Source: Spectribacter acetivorans (GTDB taxonomy: Bacteria > Pseudomonadota > Gammaproteobacteria > Nevskiales > Salinisphaeraceae). Taken from it: a stretch of DNA of 64,000 nt. The DNA is taken from the NCBI RefSeq assembly GCF_031846305.1, contig NZ_JAVRHY010000010.1, positions 41,937 through 105,936 of the forward strand, read 5' to 3'. The position numbers and the translations under genes were made by a program. Under the pieces are notes generated by a model that was not told where the DNA came from, did no database searches, and worked only from the letters and a program-made list of their open reading frames with translations. This document shows positions 16,079 through 24,931 of this stretch, piece after piece (position 1 is the first letter of the stretch; every line of letters begins with the position of its first letter).

Positions 16079-17859
16079 AGGTATCGAGAGCCGGCCTGGC
16101 GCTGCTTCTGCTGACGATCAGCGCCCTCGCATTCGGTCAGTCGGGGCTGCTGCAGAACAGCAATCGCGACTTCCTCCCGGTGGACGAAGCTTTCGTGCTG
16201 GATGCCGAGCCCGCCGAGAACAAGCTGACCCTGCATTGGCAGATCGCCGAGGACTACTACCTGTACCGTCACGCCCTCGCCTTCGAACCGGTCGGCGATA
16301 ACGATCTGCGCCTGGGCGATCCGGAGATTCCGGACGGCGAGGTCCATGAAGACGAGTTCTTCGGCGAAGTGGAAACCTACCGCCGCTCACTGTCGGTGGA
16401 AATTCCGATCGAGGGAGACATCGGCGACGATGCCCGCGTGGCGGTCACCTACCAGGGCTGCGCCGACGCCGGCCTCTGCTACCCGCCGGAAACCCGTGAA
16501 ATTGCACTCGCCGACGGCAGCACCGCATCGCCCTCCCCGGACCCGCCATCGACCGGTTTCCGCGCGGAACAGGACCGGCTGGCCGATACCCTGAGCGGCG
16601 ACGGGCGGCTGTGGACCCTGGCCACGTTCCTCGGCCTCGGCCTGCTGCTGGCCTTCACCCCCTGCGTGCTGCCGATGATTCCGATCCTGTCGGGCATCAT
16701 CGTCGGCCAGTCCGGCGCGGTCGGGCCCTGGCGGGGATTGCTGCTGTCATCGGCCTATGTGCTGGCCATGGCGGCCGCGTACACGGTATTCGGCGTAATC
16801 GCGGCACTCAGCGGCCTCAACCTCCAGGCGGCGCTGCAATCGCCCTGGGTGGTGGCCCCGTTCGCGCTGGTGTTCCTGGCACTGTCGCTGGCCATGTTCG
16901 GCTTCTACCAACTACAGCTACCGGCCGGGCTGCAGGCTCGCCTGTCCGCGGTGGGGCGCGATCGCGGCGGCCTCGCCGGCGCCGGTCTCATGGGCTTCGT
17001 TTCAGCACTGATCGTGGGTCCCTGCCTGGCCCCGCCGCTGGCCGGGGCCCTGCTCTACATCAGCACCAGCGGTGACGCGCTGCTGGGCGGCCTGGCCCTG
17101 TTCTGCCTGGGCCTGGGCATGGGTCTGCCGCTGATCGTGCTCGGCACGGTGGGCGGTGGCGTGCTGCCGCGTGCCGGACAGTGGATGCAGCATATCAACG
17201 CGCTGTTCGGCGTCATCCTGCTGGGCGTGGCCATCTGGCTGCTGGGGCGCATTGTGCCGGGCCCGATCGAACTGGTGCTTTGGGCCGGGCTATTTGCCGG
17301 CTATGGGGCACACCTGGGTGCCTTCGGTGGCGCCGCCGGCGCCCACAGCCTGCGCCAGGGCGCCGGCTTGCTGGCGCTGATCTACGCCGCGGTGCTGATC
17401 GTGGGCGCCAGCGGTGGCGCAGGCGACCCGCTGCGGCCGCTGGCGCCGTTCACCGGCGGCGGGTCCACGGCTTCTGCTGCCAATCCCGACGCCAGTCCAT
17501 TCACCCGCCTTCAAAGCAGCGACGCCCTGCGGCAGGCGATGGCGCAGGCTGCCAACGACGGCCAGCCCGCGGTGGTCGACTTTTACGCCGACTGGTGCGT
17601 GGAATGCGTCAACATGGAACACCGCGTGTTCAACCAGCCCGAGGTCGGCAATGCGCTGGACGGGGTGGCGGCGCTGCAACTCGACGTGACCGATTACACC
17701 AGCGGACAACGCGCCCTGATGCGGGAATTCGGGGTCGTCGGGCCACCCACCATCCTGTTCATCGGCGCCGACGGCGAGGAACGCCGCGACTACCGGCTGA
17801 TTGGCGAAACCGATACCGCCGGCTTCGTCCGGCGCCTGCGCGACGCGGTCTCGCCGTGA
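16075..17859 (+). CDS. dsbD: Thiol:disulfide interchange protein DsbD
   Basis: Carries electrons from cytoplasmic thioredoxin across the inner membrane to keep periplasmic DsbC and cytochrome c maturation proteins reduced. The 594-residue protein has all three parts: signal peptide and N-terminal domain with the cysteine pair in GCADAGLCYPPET (near residue 130), a polytopic central domain with cysteines in FTPCVLPMIP and VGPCLAPPL, and a C-terminal thioredoxin domain with the active site DWCVECVN near residue 510. It is translationally coupled to cutA before it and to the TlpA-like gene after it. Confidence 0.95.
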   Translation: MKVSRAGLALLLLTISALAFGQSGLLQNSNRDFLPVDEAFVLDAEPAENKLTLHWQIAEDYYLYRHALAFEPVGDNDLRLGDPEIPDGEVHEDEFFGEVETYRRSLSVEIPIEGDIGDDARVAVTYQGCADAGLCYPPETREIALADGSTASPSPDPPSTGFRAEQDRLADTLSGDGRLWTLATFLGLGLLLAFTPCVLPMIPILSGIIVGQSGAVGPWRGLLLSSAYVLAMAAAYTVFGVIAALSGLNLQAALQSPWVVAPFALVFLALSLAMFGFYQLQLPAGLQARLSAVGRDRGGLAGAGLMGFVSALIVGPCLAPPLAGALLYISTSGDALLGGLALFCLGLGMGLPLIVLGTVGGGVLPRAGQWMQHINALFGVILLGVAIWLLGRIVPGPIELVLWAGLFAGYGAHLGAFGGAAGAHSLRQGAGLLALIYAAVLIVGASGGAGDPLRPLAPFTGGGSTASAANPDASPFTRLQSSDALRQAMAQAANDGQPAVVDFYADWCVECVNMEHRVFNQPEVGNALDGVAALQLDVTDYTSGQRALMREFGVVGPPTILFIGADGEERRDYRLIGETDTAGFVRRLRDAVSP

Positions 17860-18365
17860 GCCGCCGCACCGCCAGTTGGCTGGTCGGCCTGGCCCTGCTG
17901 CTGGCAGGGGGCGGGTTGATCGCCTGGCTACTGATGACGCCGCCGCTGGAACTGCCGGACGTGGCGATCGCGGATCTCGACGGCGAACCGAAAACCCTGG
18001 AAAGCTGGGCCGGCAAGATCCGGGTGGTCAACTTCTGGGCCACCTGGTGCAAGCCCTGCCGCGAGGAAGTGCCCATGCTGATCGCCGCACAGCGCGACCT
18101 GACTGACCACGACGTGCAGATCATCGGCCTGGCCATGGATGACGCCGACACCGCGGCCCGCTTCGCGCAGGAGTACGAGATCAACTACCCGGTCCTGGCC
18201 GACACCAGCGCGGTCATGCGGGTGCAGGATCAACTGCGCGCCGGTCAGGGCCTGCCGGTGACGCTGGTGGTGGATCGCCGCGGGCGCATCGAAGCCCGAG
18301 CGGTCGGCGAAATCACCCGCGAGGACCTCGACCGGATGCTGGCCCCGTTGCTGAAACAGCCCTGA
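17856..18365 (+). CDS. TlpA/ResA-like thiol-disulfide oxidoreductase
   Basis: A 169-residue membrane-anchored periplasmic thioredoxin. An N-terminal hydrophobic helix (WLVGLALLLAGGGLIAWLL) acts as anchor or signal, followed by a thioredoxin fold with the active site FWATWCKPCREEVPM near residue 61 and the cis-proline region GQGLPVTLVVD. GTG at 17856 overlaps the dsbD stop (GTGA), so it is translated with DsbD and is a natural client for its reducing power, an inference from position. The family includes cytochrome c maturation reductants. Confidence 0.88.
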   Translation: MSRRTASWLVGLALLLAGGGLIAWLLMTPPLELPDVAIADLDGEPKTLESWAGKIRVVNFWATWCKPCREEVPMLIAAQRDLTDHDVQIIGLAMDDADTAARFAQEYEINYPVLADTSAVMRVQDQLRAGQGLPVTLVVDRRGRIEARAVGEITREDLDRMLAPLLKQP

Positions 18366-18430
18366 TTCAGGGCCCGGCAAGCGCAATCTTGCCTCGAACG
18401 GGCGCGATCTGGCGCTAAAAAGGCTGGCTG

Positions 18431-18459
18431 TGTACATCGCCGATCGATTGCGGCACAAT
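18431..18459 (+). promoter_or_regulatory. Candidate sigma-70 promoter for aroQ-accB-accC
   Basis: TGTACA at 18431-18436 and CACAAT at 18454-18459 are 17 bp apart and lie 28 bases before the GTG start of aroQ. Transcripts starting here would contain aroQ, accB, accC and prmA, which are separated by at most 23 bases, and perhaps the TPR genes downstream. Confidence 0.5.
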
Positions 18460-18486
18460 CAATGCAACTTCGATCAGGGCGCATGC

Positions 18487-18936
18487 GTGGCCAAGATTCT
18501 CCTGCTCAACGGTCCCAACCTCAACCGGCTGGGGCAACGCGAGCCCGGCCTCTACGGCATGCAGACGCTGGGTGATATCGAGCAGCGCCTGCAGCAGCAG
18601 GCGGCCGAGGCCGGCACCGACTTCGCCTGCCTGCAATCGAACGCGGAAGCCGCGCTGATCGAGCGTATCCATCAGGGCGCTGAAGAAGGGGTGGACATGA
18701 TCCTGTTCAACCCGGCGGCGTTCACGCACACCAGCGTCGCGCTGCGCGACGCGCTGCTGGCGGTGGATACGCCCTTCATCGAGATTCATCTGTCGAACAT
18801 CTGGGCGCGGGAAGCATTCCGGCACCACTCCTATTTTTCCGATATCGCCGTCGGCGTGATCAGCGGGCTGGGCGCCCAGGGTTACGACCTGGCCATGCAG
18901 GCGGCACTGGCGCGGCTCGCCGCCGACCGCGCCTGA
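18487..18936 (+). CDS. aroQ: 3-dehydroquinate dehydratase, type II
   Basis: Catalyses the third step of the shikimate pathway. The 149-residue protein starts with AKILLLNGPNLNRLGQREPG, the type II signature carrying the catalytic tyrosine in LYG, and has FNPAAFTHTS and HLSNIWAREAFRHHSY. GTG at 18487 places the signature at the N-terminus. A longer frame starting at 18430 is rejected because it begins within the candidate promoter and is not homologous. aroQ next to accBC is the usual order in Pseudomonas and relatives. Confidence 0.94.
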   Translation: MAKILLLNGPNLNRLGQREPGLYGMQTLGDIEQRLQQQAAEAGTDFACLQSNAEAALIERIHQGAEEGVDMILFNPAAFTHTSVALRDALLAVDTPFIEIHLSNIWAREAFRHHSYFSDIAVGVISGLGAQGYDLAMQAALARLAADRA

Positions 18937-18959
18937 CCACAACAAACAGGGGAACCAGC

Positions 18960-19418
18960 GTGGACATACGCAAGCTCAAGAAGCTCATCGAGCTGGTCGA
19001 ATCCTCGGGCATTGCCGAGCTCGAGATCAGCGAGGGCGAGGAATCCGTGCGCATCGGCCGTTATCCGCCGGCCGGCAGCATGCCCACCAGCGCACCTCCC
19101 GCGGCCGCGCCGCCGCCCGCCGCACCGGAACCGGCCGGCCAGGCCGCGGCGGCCGAATCCACCCCGGCCGATGACACGCCGGATGGCCACATCGTGCGCG
19201 CTCCGATGGTGGGTACGTTCTATCGAGCCCCCTCGCCGGACGCCGACGCCTACGTGGAGGTGGGCGACCGCGTGGCCTCCGATCAGACGCTGTGCATCAT
19301 CGAAGCGATGAAGATGCTCAACCAGATCGAAGCCGATGCAAGCGGCGAAATCACCGCCATCCTGGTCGAAAACGGGCAGCCCGTGGAGTTCGACCAGCCC
19401 CTGTTCGTGATCGGCTGA
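18960..19418 (+). CDS. accB: Acetyl-CoA carboxylase biotin carboxyl carrier protein
   Basis: Carries biotin between the two half-reactions of acetyl-CoA carboxylase in fatty acid synthesis. The 152-residue protein has the N-terminal LKKLIELVESSGIAELEI segment, an Ala/Pro-rich linker at about residues 35-70, and the biotinyl domain ending with the attachment site EAMKMLNQIEA, lysine near residue 118. The GTG start at 18960 follows AGGGGAA. It lies 23 bp after aroQ and 7 bp before accC. Confidence 0.96.
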   Translation: MDIRKLKKLIELVESSGIAELEISEGEESVRIGRYPPAGSMPTSAPPAAAPPPAAPEPAGQAAAAESTPADDTPDGHIVRAPMVGTFYRAPSPDADAYVEVGDRVASDQTLCIIEAMKMLNQIEADASGEITAILVENGQPVEFDQPLFVIG

Positions 19419-19425
19419 GCCCGCC

Positions 19426-20769
19426 ATGCTGGACAAGGTTCTGATTGCCAACCGCGGCGAAATCGCGCTGCGCATCCTGCGGGCCTGCCGCGAACTGGGC
19501 ATCGACGTGGTCGCCGCCTACTCCACCGCCGACCGGGAGCAGAAGCATGTGCTGCTGGCCGAAGAGGCCGTGTGCATCGGCCCGGCGCCGGCCGCCCAGA
19601 GCTACCTGAACATGGCGGCGCTGATGAGCACCGCCGAGGTCACCGGTGCCACCGGCATCCATCCCGGGTACGGGTTCCTGTCCGAGAACGCGGATTTCGC
19701 GGAATCGGCCGAGCGCTCGGGCTTCATCTTCATCGGCCCCACGGCCGAAACCATCCGGCTGATGGGGGACAAGACCTCCGCCATCCAGGAAATGCAGACC
19801 GCCGGCGTGCCCTGCGTGCCCGGCTCGGGCGGCCCGCTGGCCGATGACGACGCCGAGAATCGCCGGATTGCCAAGGAGATCGGCTACCCGGTCATCGTGA
19901 AGGCCGTGGGCGGCGGCGGCGGCCGCGGCATGCACGTGGTCTACGAACAATCCGCGCTCGCCGGGGCGATCGACATGGCCCGGCGAGAGGCGGCGAGCGC
20001 CTTCGGCAATCCGCTGGTCTACATGGAAAAATACCTGGAAACCCCGCGGCATATCGAAATCCAGGTGCTGGCTGACCATCACGGCAATGTCATCCATCTG
20101 GGCGAACGTGACTGTTCGGTGCAGCGACGCAACCAGAAGGTGATCGAGGAAAGCCCGGCCCCCGGCATCACGCCGGAGGAACGCGAGCGCATCGGTGAAC
20201 TGTGCGTGGCAGCCTGCCAGCGTATCGGCTATCGCGGGGCGGGTACCTTCGAGTTCCTGTACGAGAACGGCGAATTCCATTTCATCGAGATGAACACCCG
20301 CATCCAGGTGGAGCATCCGGTGACCGAAATGGTCACCGGGGTGGATCTGGTAGCCGAACAGCTGCGCATCGCCGACGGCCAGAAACTGCGCTGGTCTCAG
20401 GAGGACATCCGCTTCACCGGCCACGCGATCGAATGCCGGATCAATGCCGAGCACCCGGAAACCTTCGTGCCGGCCCCGGGGCGGATCGAGAAGTATCACG
20501 CCCCCGGCGGCCCCGGCATCCGGGTCGACTCGCACGCCTACGGCGGGTACACGGTGCCGCCGCATTACGACTCCATGATCGGCAAGCTGATCGCCCACGG
20601 CGAGAACCGTGTCGCAGCCAGCGCCCGGATGCGCAACGCCCTGACCGAGATGGTGGTGGAGGGCATCCACACCAATATAGCGCTGCATCAGCGCATTCTC
20701 GGCGAGCGCGCCCACATCGACGGCGGCGTGCACATCCACTATCTCGAACAGCTGCTGCGCGGGTCGTGA
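19426..20769 (+). CDS. accC: Acetyl-CoA carboxylase biotin carboxylase subunit
   Basis: Carboxylates biotin on AccB using ATP and bicarbonate. The 447 residues match the E. coli subunit (449). Visible motifs are LIANRGEIALRI at the N-terminus, the ATP-grasp glycine loop GGGGGRGMHVV near residue 165, RDCSVQRRNQKVIEE, and the catalytic EMNTRIQVEHPVTE near residue 288. The stop overlaps the GTG start of prmA. Confidence 0.97.
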   Translation: MLDKVLIANRGEIALRILRACRELGIDVVAAYSTADREQKHVLLAEEAVCIGPAPAAQSYLNMAALMSTAEVTGATGIHPGYGFLSENADFAESAERSGFIFIGPTAETIRLMGDKTSAIQEMQTAGVPCVPGSGGPLADDDAENRRIAKEIGYPVIVKAVGGGGGRGMHVVYEQSALAGAIDMARREAASAFGNPLVYMEKYLETPRHIEIQVLADHHGNVIHLGERDCSVQRRNQKVIEESPAPGITPEERERIGELCVAACQRIGYRGAGTFEFLYENGEFHFIEMNTRIQVEHPVTEMVTGVDLVAEQLRIADGQKLRWSQEDIRFTGHAIECRINAEHPETFVPAPGRIEKYHAPGGPGIRVDSHAYGGYTVPPHYDSMIGKLIAHGENRVAASARMRNALTEMVVEGIHTNIALHQRILGERAHIDGGVHIHYLEQLLRGS

Positions 20770-21656
20770 TCGGGTCAGCGCCCGCATGGCTGCAGATCGA
20801 GGCCAGCGGGGCCAGCCCGGCCCTGCTGGAGGCGGTCCTGGAAGCAGAAGGTGCGGTCGCCGTCACCGTCAGCGGCTCGGGCGACGAAATGCTGGTGGAA
20901 ACCGCCCCCGGCCAGTCGCCGGCCTGGACGCAAGCGGCCGTCACCGGCCTGTTCCCCGGCGACCGCGATCCCGCCGAGCTCGCCGCGGCACTGCGTGACG
21001 CCCTGGCGCCGCGGTCGATCGACTGCCGCCCCGCCCTGATCGAAGACCGCGACTGGGTGCGGGCCTGGATGCAGGATTACCGTCCCATGCGTTTCGGCCG
21101 GCGGCTGTGGGTCTGTCCGCACCACGCCGAGGTCGAAGCCGACCCGGATTCGGTGGATCAGGTAGTGATCCGGCTGGACCCCGGCCTCGCATTCGGCACT
21201 GGTACCCACCCCACCACCGCGCTGTGTCTGGAGTGGCTGGATGCCCACCCACCCGCGGGCCGCCGCGTGCTTGACTACGGCTGCGGCTCCGGCGTGCTGG
21301 CCCTGGCCGCCGCCCGGCTCGGCGCCACCGACGTGCAAGCGGTGGACATCGACCCGCAGTCGCTGGTCGCTACCCGGGACAACGCCCGCGCCAATCAGCT
21401 CGAGCAACGGGTCAAGACGGGCCCGGTGGAAGCCGCGGAGCCGGCAGATCTGGTGCTGGCCAACATCCTGGCCTCGCCGCTGATCGAACTGGCGCCAACA
21501 CTGGCGTCGCTCGTTCATTCCGGTGGTGGCCTAAGCCTGTCCGGCCTGCTCGCCGAGCAGGCCGACGCCGTCCAGGCGGCCTATGCCGCGGACTTCGACT
21601 TCGTGGGCGGTGCCGCCCGTGATGGCTGGGTCCGCCTTGACGCTGTCAGGCACTGA
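20766..21656 (+). CDS. prmA: Ribosomal protein L11 methyltransferase
   Basis: Trimethylates ribosomal protein L11 using SAM. The 296-residue protein has an N-terminal substrate-recognition domain, the linker sequence LDPGLAFGTGTHPTT, the SAM-binding motif VLDYGCGSGVLALAA, and the NILASPL motif in place of NPPY-type catalytic motifs, as usual for PrmA. The GTG start overlaps the accC stop (GTGA). In Pseudomonas the next genes would be a DUF3426 gene, dusB and fis; here the next gene, 12 bp away, is the first of the TPR block. Confidence 0.95.
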   Translation: MIGSAPAWLQIEASGASPALLEAVLEAEGAVAVTVSGSGDEMLVETAPGQSPAWTQAAVTGLFPGDRDPAELAAALRDALAPRSIDCRPALIEDRDWVRAWMQDYRPMRFGRRLWVCPHHAEVEADPDSVDQVVIRLDPGLAFGTGTHPTTALCLEWLDAHPPAGRRVLDYGCGSGVLALAAARLGATDVQAVDIDPQSLVATRDNARANQLEQRVKTGPVEAAEPADLVLANILASPLIELAPTLASLVHSGGGLSLSGLLAEQADAVQAAYAADFDFVGGAARDGWVRLDAVRH

Positions 21657-21668
21657 GACCCGCGCCCC

Positions 21669-23222
21669 ATGGCACAGCGACTGCTGCTTTTCTGTTCGAT
21701 TCTGGCCATGACCGGCACTGCCGCTGCATCGCCGGCGGAGGATCTGCGCCGGGATCACGGCCGCTGGCTCGCCGACACCGGGCAACCGGCGCAGGCGATA
21801 GCCGCCTGGCGCGACGTCGCCACCCCGGCAGCGTCGGCCGCAAGCGCCCTACTGGCACTCGACCTGACCGGCAGTGCGGGCGAGCATCTCGCCGACGTCG
21901 ACGACACGGCCACACGACAGGAAACCCGGACCGCGCTGGCCCGGGCGCAACTCACCCGTGACCGCCCGGAACAGGTCATCGCCACGCTCGCGGACGCTGA
22001 TGACCTGTCCCCCGACGAATCGCATCTGCTCGCCCTGGCCATGCTCCGCGCGGACCGGCCACGGGATGCCATCGACGTGATCTATCGACAACGCGAAGAG
22101 CGCGACCTCGCCCCGCTGGAGCAATACAACCTGGCGGCCGCCTGGATGGCCATCGGCGCCGACGAGGCCGCCGCCGAAATGCTGGACGAACTCGGCCGCT
22201 ACGGCGGGGAGGAGGCCGAGCGCCGCCTGCTGGCCAATCAAGCCAATCTCGCGCTGGGCTACTGGCTGCTGGAACGCGACCGCCCCAGCAGCGCAAGAGA
22301 CGTGTTCCTGCGCATGGATACCGACACCGCCCTCACCGCCAGGGGCATGCTCGGCCTCGGCTGGGCGCAACTGGGCATGCTCGAACTGCCCCAGGTGAAA
22401 ACCAGTACCGATGCCCGCAGCTGCCGCCCGGGCAGTGCCCAGCTGTGGAAGGACGACGCCAGCCGCGACCAGGACAGGCGCTGGGAATGCCGGACCCGCA
22501 AGTACGACGAGAGTCGGCGCATGGTCAACTTCATTCGCCTGCGCATGGGTGACAGCACCCAGCGGGAACGGGCGCTCGTGGCCTGGCAGACCGCCGCGCG
22601 GAAGGGACCCCCCACCGATCCGGTGGTCGCCGAGGCGACCGCGGTCCTGCCCCATGTTCTGGCCGAATCCGGCGATGCCGACAGTGCGGAACGCGCCTAC
22701 CGCGAGGCAATCGAGACCCTCACGCAGGCCCGGGCCGAACTGACTGCCGACAATGCGTCGCTTCCCGATCCGCTGGCGGCTCGGTTCCAGCGCCAGGAGC
22801 AGCGTCTGAAGGCCATGCGGCAGGATCTGAATGAACAGACGGATCGCGCCGGGCGCCTCGACACCCCGGGTGCGGGGCGGCAACAGGCGCTGGACCGGCT
22901 CGGTCAGGTTCTGGCCGAGCTCCGGCGCGGCGACGACTGGTCGCTGCCGCCACGCTCGCCGAGCGCGGTGGAACGGGGGCAACTCAAGCTCGGACTGGAC
23001 GCGCTCGACGCCCACGACCAGGCGATCACCGACAACGGCGCGCGGCGAGCACGGTTGACCGGCGCGCTGGACCGGCAGGAAGCCGAGTTGTCGGGACTCA
23101 CCCGCCGTCTCGCCGACACCGCCGCGACCGCCCGACAGACCCAGCGAGAGGCCACTGACCGAATGCTGGCCGCCTACCTGCAACAGGCGCAGGCCGGGCT
23201 GACCGCGCTGCTGAGCCCCTGA
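21669..23222 (+). CDS. Exported TPR-like protein, first of three paralogs
   Basis: A 517-residue periplasmic protein of unknown function. It has a signal peptide (about residues 1-20), a helical repeat region with TPR-like units to about residue 240 (LLANQANLALGYWLLERDRP, MLGLGWAQLG), a cysteine pair C252/C274, further helical repeats, and a coiled-coil C-terminus ending AYLQQAQAGLTALL. The same order of parts, with the same Cys spacing, is found in the proteins at 23236 and 25495, so the three are paralogs. It lies 12 bp after prmA and may be transcribed with accBC-prmA. Partners are likely the ExbB/ExbD/TonB-like genes downstream. Confidence 0.85.
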   Translation: MAQRLLLFCSILAMTGTAAASPAEDLRRDHGRWLADTGQPAQAIAAWRDVATPAASAASALLALDLTGSAGEHLADVDDTATRQETRTALARAQLTRDRPEQVIATLADADDLSPDESHLLALAMLRADRPRDAIDVIYRQREERDLAPLEQYNLAAAWMAIGADEAAAEMLDELGRYGGEEAERRLLANQANLALGYWLLERDRPSSARDVFLRMDTDTALTARGMLGLGWAQLGMLELPQVKTSTDARSCRPGSAQLWKDDASRDQDRRWECRTRKYDESRRMVNFIRLRMGDSTQRERALVAWQTAARKGPPTDPVVAEATAVLPHVLAESGDADSAERAYREAIETLTQARAELTADNASLPDPLAARFQRQEQRLKAMRQDLNEQTDRAGRLDTPGAGRQQALDRLGQVLAELRRGDDWSLPPRSPSAVERGQLKLGLDALDAHDQAITDNGARRARLTGALDRQEAELSGLTRRLADTAATARQTQREATDRMLAAYLQQAQAGLTALLSP

Positions 23223-23235
23223 ACACCCGCCGGCC

Positions 23236-24825
23236 ATGAGGGCGCTGCAGGGCCGAGTCAGAGTGCTGCTGGTCGCGGCTGCCCTCACCGCGGCAGGGCC
23301 GGCGGCCGGGCAGGCCGAGCGGCTGCACCGGGCCGATGCGCGCTTTCAGGCCGCAACCGACCGGCCGCTTTCCGCGCTGTCACGGTTGCGGGCCCGACAG
23401 TCCGACGAGGACCCCCTGGCCGCGCAACTCTACGCCGGGGCCGGCCTGACCATGGCGGCCGGCGCCATTCTGGAACACTTTCGCGGCGCGGACGCCGCGC
23501 ACCTGACGTTGGCTCGCGCCAGACTTGCCACCGGCGACCCGGAAGCCGCGATCGTCGCCCTCACCCGCATGCGGCTGCAGCTGGACCCCGAGGCCGCGTT
23601 GGCCCGCGCCCGACTGCTTGCCCGGGCCCAGTTGCACCTCGCGCGCGGCGACCCGGCCGCCCTGGCGCTGGCGGGTCAGCGCGACATCCAGCCACTGCCT
23701 CGGCTGGCCCGATACCATCTCGGTATGGCCTGGCTGCAGACCGACGAACCGGAACGGGGCCTCGGCATCCTGCAGGCACTGGGCACTTACAGCGGCCCCG
23801 ATCCCGCCGGCAAGCTGCTGGCCGACCAGGCCAACGTCCTGCTGGGATTCTGGCTGCTGGACCGGGATCGCGGCAGCCAGGCACGCCAGGCCTTTCTTCG
23901 CGTGCGTCTGGATCGGCCCCTGAGCCGCAAGGCGATGCTCGGGCTCGGCTGGTCGGAGATCAGCGCCGGCGCTCTCACGCAGTCGATCCTGGCGCGCCAG
24001 CTGCAGGTCTGCCCGCCGGAGGATGCGGAGCTCTGGGCCGACGCCGAACCCCTGCACCAGATCAGCCGCCGGAGCTGCCGTCGTCGTCAGTTCGAGGACG
24101 ACGAGCGCCTGATGGATTCGGCCGAGCTGCAGGCCACGGAATCCTCGCAATACCGGCGCGCGGCGGTGGCGTGGCAGGCGGCAATCCGCGGCGGTGACCC
24201 CGGCGATCCCGTGGTCGCCGAGGCCCTGGCCGCCCTGCCCCATGCATTGTGGCGGGCGGGCGACGCCGCCGGCGCCGAACAAGCCTTCCAGGGCGCCATC
24301 GGTCGGCTGGAAACCACGGCGGCCGACGCGGCGAGTGGCGCAAAGACCGGCGGGCCTACCACCACCCGGCGCGCCCTGGCCGCGATCGCGAACAATCTGC
24401 GGCGCATGCATCGGCACCTCGGCGTGCGTGGTGGCCGACTATCGGAACAACTGTCACGTTTGTCCGACTCGGCGCCGGCGCAGGATCTGGCGGCGGGGCT
24501 GCTCGCATGGCGCGCCGATGCCGGCCGTGAACCGGCACCTTCCGTGCTGCCGCGCGGGCTCATGACCATGGGTCTGGCATCCGCCCGGACCGCCCCGCCA
24601 CCAATCAATACCCCCCCGGCCGAGGCGCGCATGCAGCGCCTGGCGCAACGGGTGCGGGCGCTGGCGGCCCGTCATGCGGCGCTGGAACAGCGGCTCGCGC
24701 GGGCGGTCGAACATCACCAGCAACAGCGCCGCGACATCGTGACCGAGCAACTCAACCGTTATCTTGCACACGCCCGGCAGGGGCTGGCCGCACTCTACAG
24801 GGCGGGCAATCCCGACACGCCATGA
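23236..24825 (+). CDS. Exported TPR-like protein, second of three paralogs
   Basis: A 529-residue exported protein. The signal peptide ends near AAGQA (residue 27). Helical repeats follow, with LLADQANVLLGFWLLDRDRG near residue 195 and AMLGLGWSEISAG near residue 233 aligning to the first and third paralogs. Cysteines C259 and C281 are 22 residues apart, exactly as in the first paralog. The C-terminus is a coiled coil ending RYLAHARQGLAALY. No enzyme motif is visible. It starts 13 bp after its paralog and is followed by a candidate internal promoter. Confidence 0.85.
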   Translation: MRALQGRVRVLLVAAALTAAGPAAGQAERLHRADARFQAATDRPLSALSRLRARQSDEDPLAAQLYAGAGLTMAAGAILEHFRGADAAHLTLARARLATGDPEAAIVALTRMRLQLDPEAALARARLLARAQLHLARGDPAALALAGQRDIQPLPRLARYHLGMAWLQTDEPERGLGILQALGTYSGPDPAGKLLADQANVLLGFWLLDRDRGSQARQAFLRVRLDRPLSRKAMLGLGWSEISAGALTQSILARQLQVCPPEDAELWADAEPLHQISRRSCRRRQFEDDERLMDSAELQATESSQYRRAAVAWQAAIRGGDPGDPVVAEALAALPHALWRAGDAAGAEQAFQGAIGRLETTAADAASGAKTGGPTTTRRALAAIANNLRRMHRHLGVRGGRLSEQLSRLSDSAPAQDLAAGLLAWRADAGREPAPSVLPRGLMTMGLASARTAPPPINTPPAEARMQRLAQRVRALAARHAALEQRLARAVEHHQQQRRDIVTEQLNRYLAHARQGLAALYRAGNPDTP

Positions 24826-24851
24826 CAGTTTCGGCAACGGTTGTCTATACT
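24822..24851 (+). promoter_or_regulatory. Candidate internal sigma-70 promoter in the TPR/Exb block
   Basis: ATGACA at 24822-24827 and TATACT at 24846-24851 match five of six consensus bases each, with an 18-bp spacer. The -35 overlaps the stop codon of the second TPR paralog. A transcript starting near 24858 would cover the genes from 24932 to 33464, apparently uninterrupted. This is the best promoter match I noticed in the window. Confidence 0.6.
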
Positions 24852-24931
24852 CGGGACTCACGCGGCGACGCTCAAGACTTCGACCGAGTTCGCCGATGAC
24901 TTCAAGCGAAGAGTCCCGCAAAAGCGCCTTT

